6,623 bases of DNA. It comes from Spirochaeta sp. (GTDB taxonomy: Bacteria > Spirochaetota > Spirochaetia > DSM-27196 > Alkalispirochaetaceae). The notes below the pieces were generated by a model. It was not told the DNA's origin. It searched no databases and saw only the letters and a list, made by a program, of their open reading frames with translations. The stretch covers positions 1 through 6,623 of the forward strand of contig SKHA01000267.1 of the NCBI GenBank assembly GCA_007117185.1, written 5' to 3'. Both the position numbers and the translations under genes were made by a program. Within the stretch, counting starts at the first letter, position 1; each line of letters begins with the position of its first letter. This document shows, one piece after another, positions 1-3,655 of this stretch.

Positions 1-477
1 CATGATATAGAGCATGCCGTCGTAGATCGTCTGCTTGTTGCGCTTGTACATGATCAGCACGCTGATCACCAGCGTGTTGAGCTCCATCAGCACATAAACG
101 TTGAAGATGTCCGCCGAGAGAAACAGCGCGATGAGCATCCCTTCCAGGGAGATGAAGAGAAACTGAAAGAGGTTGTCCATGTAGAGCTTGCGGACGTTGA
201 ACAGCAGCAGAAAGAGGAAGACCCACGCAGTCAACAGAATGAGCATCCCCGACAGAACGTCCACCCGCAGGGCGATCCCCACACCAACCGGCCACTGAAG
301 GAGGTACTCCCGGATGGGCCCGGCAGCGCGCACCGCCAGGAAGATCGACGTGACCATCACCGTCTGAATCAGCTGAAACGCGATGAGGATGTAACGGTAC
401 ACCCCCTTGGGCAAAAAGTAGCCCACCGCAGCCACAAATATGGGCAGGAGCACCGGCAGATACAGGGGAGTATTCAT
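1..477 (-). CDS. mnhD: Mrp/Mnh cation:proton antiporter subunit D (N-terminal part; runs off window)
   Basis: Translating the minus strand from the ATG at 477-475 gives 159 codons without a stop up to the window edge, so the gene is partial (family members are near 500 residues). The protein is strongly hydrophobic with several membrane segments. It contains the MnhD/NuoN-like block LSADIFNVYVLMELNTLVIS, including the transmembrane glutamate of the MEL motif that this family uses in proton translocation. The family forms one of the ion-pumping membrane subunits of the Mrp complex and is related to the antiporter-like subunits of respiratory complex I. The start overlaps the mnhC stop as ATGA. 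A perfect AGGAGG lies at 494-489, 11 bases upstream of the ATG, inside the end of mnhC. MbhH of archaeal hydrogenases is a close homologue and cannot be excluded from this fragment. Confidence 0.9.
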   Translation of the reverse strand, partial: MNTPLYLPVLLPIFVAAVGYFLPKGVYRYILIAFQLIQTVMVTSIFLAVRAAGPIREYLLQWPVGVGIALRVDVLSGMLILLTAWVFLFLLLFNVRKLYMDNLFQFLFISLEGMLIALFLSADIFNVYVLMELNTLVISVLIMYKRNKQTIYDGMLYIM

Positions 478-827
478 CGGGTTTTCAACCTCCTGATCAC
501 CGTTTCCCAGTCGGCGGTACCGTAGCGGCGAAAGAGGCTGATGAAGATCGCCAGGCTCACGGCGGTCACGGAGATTCCGATGGCGATAGCGGTGATCATC
601 AGCGCCTGCGGCAGCGGATCGGCCACCAGAGCGCCGCTGACATCTCCTACCGGGGGTACGTTACCGGGGCGGTAGTTCACCGTTATCAGAAAGAGAATCG
701 CCCCCACATCCATGATATTCACCGCGACAATCGTCTTGACGATGTTCTTCTGGGTCACCACTCCCAACAACCCAACAAAAAACAGGAGGAGACTCACGTT
801 CTGGGCGTTGACGTAGGCACTAAACAC
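474..827 (-). CDS. mnhC: Mrp/Mnh antiporter subunit C (NuoK-like)
   Basis: A protein of 117 residues, normal for MnhC/MrpC, which is homologous to NuoK of complex I. Three membrane segments are visible at about residues 9-24, 30-50 and 75-98. The signature DPLPQALMITAIAIG lies at residues 70-84, just before the third segment. The start is GTG at 827, supported by GAGGAG at 838-833, five bases upstream. That ribosome binding site overlaps the TGA of mnhB (839-837), and the two coding regions are only nine bases apart. The 3' end overlaps mnhD by four bases (ATGA), so translation is probably coupled. The subunit acts in the cytoplasmic membrane as part of the hetero-oligomeric Na+(or K+)/H+ exchanger. 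The equivalent subunit in hydrogenase-type complexes is MbhG. Confidence 0.93.
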   Translation of the reverse strand: MFSAYVNAQNVSLLLFFVGLLGVVTQKNIVKTIVAVNIMDVGAILFLITVNYRPGNVPPVGDVSGALVADPLPQALMITAIAIGISVTAVSLAIFISLFRRYGTADWETVIRRLKTR

Positions 828-836
828 CGGTGCTCC

Positions 837-1220
837 TCACAGCAGATCCTCGTCAAAGCCGAAACGGAAAACCACAATGGTCAGCCCCATGCAGACCTTG
901 AAACCGATCAGCAGGTTCATCAGGATCAGAAACGGTTCGTTCAGCGCCGGAATCTGGCGGCTGAGACCGGAAAAGAGAACCAGAACCGGAACTGCCAGAA
1001 TCAGGGCAAACAGCGCCTGCTCCAGATTGTGAAGCAGGTGTGCATCCATATCGTTCACCGGGTTAACGATGAACCGTCCGATAAAGAGCGTTGCCAGAAT
1101 GGCTCCACCCTGAAACCCGCCGCCGGGAAAGTTGTGGCCGTTGGCGATCACGTAGAACCCGAAGACGATGATGAACGGGTAGAGCAGACCGGTGGTGACG
1201 CTGATGATCGACCTATTCAC
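837..1220 (-). CDS. mnhB: Mrp/Mnh antiporter subunit B
   Basis: A protein of 127 residues with the hallmark of the MnhB family, GHNFPGGGFQGG, at residues 28-39 between the first two membrane segments. Hydrophobic segments run at about 9-26, 37-52, 69-85 and 97-118. It is slightly shorter than typical MrpB proteins (about 140). The start is GTG at 1220, with AGGAG at 1231-1227 six bases upstream. The coding region overlaps the end of the preceding MbhE-like gene by eight bases, so coupled translation is likely. It is a structural membrane subunit of the Mrp complex; the hydrogenase counterpart is MbhF. Confidence 0.93.
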   Translation of the reverse strand: MNRSIISVTTGLLYPFIIVFGFYVIANGHNFPGGGFQGGAILATLFIGRFIVNPVNDMDAHLLHNLEQALFALILAVPVLVLFSGLSRQIPALNEPFLILMNLLIGFKVCMGLTIVVFRFGFDEDLL

Positions 1221-1479
1221 GCCGAACTCCTACCCGGAAAAAATGCATGATCCCCACAATCGCCACCAGCAACAGCAGCGCCTCAAAAAGGGTGTCGTAG
1301 ACGCGATAGTTCAGATAGATTGCTGCTACCGCGTTACCCGCTCCCGTGTCTTCTTCGTAGTTCTCGATATAATACTCCGCCAGTTCGGTATCATCCCCTC
1401 CGGGATGGCTCACCACCAGGACCATCAGCCCCGCCCAGGTAAGCAGGATCAGCAGCGAGACGAGAACCGTCCTGATCAC
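1213..1479 (-). CDS. MbhE-like subunit of Mrp-type antiporter (equivalent to a C-terminal module of MrpA)
   Basis: An 88-residue protein with two membrane segments (about 3-23 and 66-82) and a polar middle. The conserved stretch DTGAGNAVAAIYLNYRVYDT at residues 44-63 is followed by LFE. It matches the pattern TGxxNxVxxIxxxYRxxDTxxE seen in MbhE and in the last part of the large MrpA subunit. In most bacterial Mrp operons this module is fused to the C-terminus of MrpA; here it is a separate gene. It starts with GTG at 1479, overlapping the TGA of the preceding DUF4040 gene as GTGA. No strong ribosome binding site precedes it, so it probably depends on translational coupling. The role is to build the proton/cation path beside MnhB and the DUF4040 subunit. 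Confidence 0.85.
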   Translation of the reverse strand: MIRTVLVSLLILLTWAGLMVLVVSHPGGDDTELAEYYIENYEEDTGAGNAVAAIYLNYRVYDTLFEALLLLVAIVGIMHFFRVGVRRE

Positions 1480-2027
1480 GTCTCACCGCCGAAGCGCTCA
1501 AAGGTACAGCCCAGATCCTGAGAGTGCAGAATCAGGACCATCTCCAGCTCATCAACGAAATAGTTGTCCCGATTTCCGTGGACCACCGTTCCCTCGGCGG
1601 TATGGCGGATGATCAGGTCGAACCGTCCCCGAGCCTTGACCACCTCCAGATCATCCGGCGAGAAGACAAACTCCGGCTCCAGCTCCCGGGAGATACAGAA
1701 GTTCTCGATCTCCTGGAGCAGTTGCCCCCGCTGGGTGCTGACAATCACGCTGCGGTCCTCCACCCTTCCGGTGGTTTCGTCGGTGAAACAGACCGCATAG
1801 GTCCGGTAGCGCTTGATCGCGGTGAGATAGAGCATCATCACCAGACCGCTGCCAATCACCGCTTCAGCGATTGCCACGTCCGGGGCGCCGTAGTAGAGGT
1901 ACAGAAAGGAACAAAGCAGGGAGAAGATGCCCAGAAAGATTACCGCGTGACGCAGAATCCGCGTCCAGATCGCCGCTCCCGCAAGGACTGTCGCCAGGAG
2001 GAGGACAACCCCGTCAATGCTGCTCAT
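1476..2027 (-). CDS. DUF4040/MbhD-like antiporter subunit with extra soluble C-terminal domain
   Basis: A 183-residue protein. The first 72 residues are a normal DUF4040/MbhD module: three membrane segments (about 5-22, 27-47, 52-71) and the conserved block GAPDVAIAEAVIGSG at 47-61, with the membrane Asp50 and Glu55. Family members made of this module alone are about 80-100 residues. Residues 73-183 form a hydrophilic extension I do not recognise. It has alternating hydrophobic strands and a helix-like LLQEIENF, and it reads through without disruption to the TGA at 1478-1476. The start is ATG at 2027, with GGGAGG at 2039-2034 six bases upstream. It overlaps mnhG by 14 bases. In canonical Mrp operons the DUF4040 module is part of MrpA. 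The antiporter role of the N-terminus is well supported; the function of the extension is unknown. Confidence 0.88.
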   Translation of the reverse strand: MSSIDGVVLLLATVLAGAAIWTRILRHAVIFLGIFSLLCSFLYLYYGAPDVAIAEAVIGSGLVMMLYLTAIKRYRTYAVCFTDETTGRVEDRSVIVSTQRGQLLQEIENFCISRELEPEFVFSPDDLEVVKARGRFDLIIRHTAEGTVVHGNRDNYFVDELEMVLILHSQDLGCTFERFGGET

Positions 2028-2328
2028 CGTCGGCCTCCCGTTCTACCCGGTACCCGGCGATATACGCTGAATGAGCGATTGCGTGGGTCGACATCGGGGC
2101 AGTGAGCATCTCAAAGACCAGGATGATCAGTACCTTGGCGGTGAAGAAGGAAAAGCCCTGGAGAACCATAATCCCCAGCAGCACCGTTATAAATCCGACG
2201 GTATCCACCTTGGCGGTGATCACAACCCGGGAGTAGAACTCGCGGTACGCCAGGACGCTGTAGATACCGGTAGCGATGAACAGCAGGCCCAGCAGGATCG
2301 CCCCGTGTCCGATCAGCTGCTGGATCAC
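2014..2328 (-). CDS. mnhG: Mrp/Mnh antiporter subunit G
   Basis: A 104-residue protein of normal MnhG length, with three membrane segments at about 5-26, 43-60 and 62-80. It shows the family pattern of FYSRVVITAKVDTVG (residues 31-45) after the first segment and a LTAPMSTHAIAHSAY block (residues 75-89) at the third. The charged tail after residue 92 is probably cytosolic. The start is GTG at 2328 in a GTGA overlap with the mnhF stop, and GGAG at 2338-2335 lies six bases upstream. It is a small accessory membrane subunit of the Mrp complex; the hydrogenase counterpart is MbhC. Confidence 0.93.
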   Translation of the reverse strand: MIQQLIGHGAILLGLLFIATGIYSVLAYREFYSRVVITAKVDTVGFITVLLGIMVLQGFSFFTAKVLIILVFEMLTAPMSTHAIAHSAYIAGYRVEREADDEQH

Positions 2329-2585
2329 GAGGTGCTCCGGCGTTCAATGAACCGCGCAATCAGGACGCTGCTGATAAAACCCAGCAGACTGTAGATGATC
2401 GCCACGTCCAGAAGGAACGAGCGGTCCAGAATGTGGGCAAAGATAACGATCGCTACGATAATTTTGGAGGAGATCAGCCCCATACCCAGCAGCCGGTCCC
2501 ACACGGTGGGGCCAATCACGATACGGACCGCACCACCCACCGCCAGTACCCCCATGGCGATGAGAGCCCAGCCCATGAATGTCAT
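2325..2585 (-). CDS. mnhF: Mrp/Mnh antiporter subunit F
   Basis: An 86-residue protein with three membrane segments (about 4-23, 33-52, 58-78). It has the MnhF signatures RIVIGPTVWDRLLG at residues 21-34 and LLDVAIIYSLLGFI at 58-71, including the membrane aspartate at 60. The start is ATG at 2585, overlapping the mnhE stop as ATGA. An in-frame ATG three codons later is possible, but the first gives the better coupling. No strong Shine-Dalgarno is visible upstream, which fits coupled translation. It is a membrane subunit of the Mrp complex; the hydrogenase counterpart is MbhB. Confidence 0.93.
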   Translation of the reverse strand: MTFMGWALIAMGVLAVGGAVRIVIGPTVWDRLLGMGLISSKIIVAIVIFAHILDRSFLLDVAIIYSLLGFISSVLIARFIERRSTS

Positions 2586-3031
2586 CGTCGCACCACTGAA
2601 CGCAACATTCGTTCCAGCAGGCCCTTTATCGTCTCACCTGCCGCTTCAGGATCCCGGGTCTGCGGGTTGAGCCAGATTACCTTCATGTGCTGTCCGTCTG
2701 TATCCATCGTTACCGTTCCCGGGGTGAGGGTGATGGAGTTTGCCAGCAGCGCGATTGCCAGATCGTCTTCCAGGTCAGTATGGATATCCACCAGACCAAC
2801 CCTGACGTTCCCGGCCACCATGAGCTTCACCGCCGCAAACCCTGCAATGTAGATCTCAAGGAGAAGCCTGAGAAAAAACGCAACCGCCGGTATGGAGCGG
2901 AAGAAGTAACGACGGCGATAGCTCTCTCTAAGAACCAGTCGGTTGGTAAGCGCCACTGCAACGGTCCCCACGGCGACCCCGGTGATGAACGTCAGGAGAT
3001 CCAGCCGCTCGTTCAGGATTACCCACAACAC
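2582..3031 (-). CDS. mnhE: Mrp/Mnh antiporter subunit E (first gene of operon; start uncertain)
   Basis: A 149-residue protein with the MnhE signature LANSITLTPGT at residues 96-106 and the conserved helix LRLLLEIYIAGFAAVKL at 54-70. The rest is the usual soluble C-terminal domain, ending in positively charged residues. GTG at 3031 is the only standard start candidate at the N-terminus apart from the adjacent TTG codon. The frame is open for only six more codons upstream (ISVLLG) before a TAG at 3052-3050. Those six codons look like part of the first membrane helix of the family, so the GTG start gives a shortened first helix. No Shine-Dalgarno is visible before it. The true start may be the near-cognate ATC at 3049, or the gene may carry a small upstream disruption. 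The family assignment is secure; the N-terminus is not. Confidence 0.9.
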   Translation of the reverse strand: MLWVILNERLDLLTFITGVAVGTVAVALTNRLVLRESYRRRYFFRSIPAVAFFLRLLLEIYIAGFAAVKLMVAGNVRVGLVDIHTDLEDDLAIALLANSITLTPGTVTMDTDGQHMKVIWLNPQTRDPEAAGETIKGLLERMLRSVVRR

Positions 3032-3081
3032 GCCAAGAAGGACTGAGATCTAAACGTACTGGAAAACCCGTTGCCACATGA

Positions 3082-3099
3082 CCGGGAGAATGTACCCGG
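3082..3099. repeat. Inverted repeat around the -10 box of the mnh promoter (possible operator)
   Basis: CCGGG at 3082-3086 and its exact complement CCCGG at 3095-3099 are separated by eight bases that contain the proposed -10 hexamer of the antiporter promoter. A dyad placed over a -10 element would suit a repressor or a redox/ion-responsive regulator. With arms of only five bases, a chance match in GC-rich DNA is possible. Confidence 0.35.
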
Positions 3100-3118
3100 A
3101 AGTGCCGTGCTCTGTAAA
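3089..3118 (-). promoter_or_regulatory. Putative sigma70-type promoter of the mnh operon
   Basis: Reading the minus strand, TTTACA (3118-3113, five of six matches to TTGACA) is followed after 18 bases by TACATT (3094-3089, four of six matches to TATAAT). Transcription would begin near 3082, about 50 bases before the mnhE GTG. It is the best match I found in the intergenic region on this strand. It has not been tested. Confidence 0.5.
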
Positions 3119-3119
3119 C

Positions 3120-3148
3120 TTGACAGGAACAGTTTCGCAACCTATGGT
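3120..3148 (+). promoter_or_regulatory. Putative sigma70-type promoter of the EIIA gene
   Basis: A perfect TTGACA at 3120-3125 is followed after 17 bases by TATGGT at 3143-3148, which matches TATAAT at four of six positions. The predicted transcription start is near 3155, almost on the ATG at 3157. Its -35 box is separated by one base from the -35 box of the divergent mnh promoter, so the two promoters share one control region. Confidence 0.6.
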
Positions 3149-3156
3149 TTGGGAAC

Positions 3157-3600
3157 ATGCTCAAGGAAACATTGAATATCGATCTGGTAACCACCGACCT
3201 CCCCGGGAAGGACAAGAACGAGATAATTCGCGCGCTGATGGACCTCATCTGCAAGTCCGGTAAGGTCAAGGACCCGGAGATGGCTCTGGATGACGTGCTT
3301 ACTCATGAAACGGGTATGTCCACCGGGATGGAGCAGGGGATCGCGATCCCTCATGCCAAGAGTGACGCGGTAGATGAGTTGGTAGCGTGCGTGGGAATCT
3401 CCCGGCGGAAGATCGACTTTGAAAGTTTGGACCGCAAACCGGCGCAGATTTTTGTGATGACCCTCTCGCCGCGAGACGGGACGGGCCCTCACGTTCAGTT
3501 TCTCGCAGAGATCAGCCGGCTGTTGAAGGACGCGAAACTGCGGAAAAAGCTGCTGAAAGCACAAACTGACGAGGAACTTCTTGCAATTTTGACATCCTGA
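3157..3600 (+). CDS. Stand-alone PTS EIIA protein (fructose/nitrogen-type, PtsN-like)
   Basis: A 147-residue single-domain EIIA of the PTS_EIIA_2 family. The phosphorylation site is His66 in GIAIPHAKS (residues 61-69), after the typical ETGMSTGMEQ stretch. The second conserved histidine is His112 in PHVQFLAEIS (111-120). The domain fills the whole protein, and no EIIB or EIIC gene adjoins it, which favours a regulatory PtsN-like protein over a sugar permease component. The family accepts phosphate from HPr in the cytoplasm. Some members (EIIANtr) control potassium transport and stress responses. The start is uncertain: ATG 3157 has no Shine-Dalgarno and lies at the predicted transcription start, whereas TTG 3172 has AAGGA four bases before it. 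It is divergent from the antiporter operon and 51 bases upstream of the ankyrin lipoprotein gene. Confidence 0.93.
   Translation: MLKETLNIDLVTTDLPGKDKNEIIRALMDLICKSGKVKDPEMALDDVLTHETGMSTGMEQGIAIPHAKSDAVDELVACVGISRRKIDFESLDRKPAQIFVMTLSPRDGTGPHVQFLAEISRLLKDAKLRKKLLKAQTDEELLAILTS
3163..3167 (+). promoter_or_regulatory. AAGGA ribosome binding site supporting an internal TTG start of the EIIA gene
   Basis: AAGGA lies four bases upstream of the in-frame TTG at 3172-3174 (codon 6 of the longer version). If transcription starts near 3155, this would give a normal short leader and a protein of 142 residues. The alternative is leaderless translation from ATG 3157. The sequence alone does not decide between them. 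Confidence 0.35.
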
Positions 3601-3620
3601 GTCCAATTCTGGACGATAAT
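3589..3620 (+). promoter_or_regulatory. Weak promoter candidate for the ankyrin lipoprotein gene
   Basis: TTGACA at 3589-3594, inside the last codons of the EIIA gene, is a perfect -35 hexamer. The best -10 match, GATAAT at 3615-3620, is 20 bases away, which is too far for a normal promoter. At the usual 17-base spacing only GACGAT (3612-3617) is available. Transcription may therefore be weak, activator-dependent, or come entirely from the EIIA promoter. Confidence 0.25.
3601..3614 (+). repeat. Small inverted repeat just after the EIIA stop
   Basis: GTCCA and TGGAC form a perfect five-base stem with the four-base loop ATTC, beginning directly after the TGA of the EIIA gene. No T-run follows, so it is not a convincing intrinsic terminator. 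It might stabilise the upstream message or act as a processing site. Confidence 0.3.
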
Positions 3621-3621
3621 C

Positions 3622-3625
3622 GGAG
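3622..3625 (+). promoter_or_regulatory. GGAG ribosome binding site for the mini-ORF
   Basis: GGAG lies nine bases before the ATG at 3635 and 26 bases before the lipoprotein GTG at 3652. The spacing therefore suits the mini-ORF and not the lipoprotein directly. The lipoprotein GTG has only a weak AGG at 3643-3645. Confidence 0.4.
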
Positions 3626-3634
3626 TATACACCG

Positions 3635-3655
3635 ATGAAAGCAGGTAGATTGTGA
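3635..3655 (+). CDS. Six-codon leader mini-ORF overlapping the lipoprotein start
   Basis: ATG at 3635 opens a reading frame of six codons (MKAGRL). Its TGA (3653-3655) overlaps the GTG start of the ankyrin gene (3652-3654) as GTGA. The upstream GGAG has good spacing. The arrangement resembles a translationally coupled leader, in which ribosomes ending the mini-ORF restart on the lipoprotein. It could also be the remains of the original start after a small frameshift, or chance. The peptide itself shows no recognisable function. Confidence 0.3.
   Translation: MKAGRL

Noticed and set aside
1524..2105. Plus-strand ORF of 193 codons opposite the DUF4040 and mnhG genes
   Set aside because: It is antisense to well-supported antiporter genes, has no recognisable domain and has low-complexity composition typical of a GC-rich shadow frame.
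3142..3606. Minus-strand ORF of 154 codons opposite the EIIA gene
   Set aside because: It mirrors a gene with intact active-site motifs and covers the promoter region as well; no independent evidence for coding.
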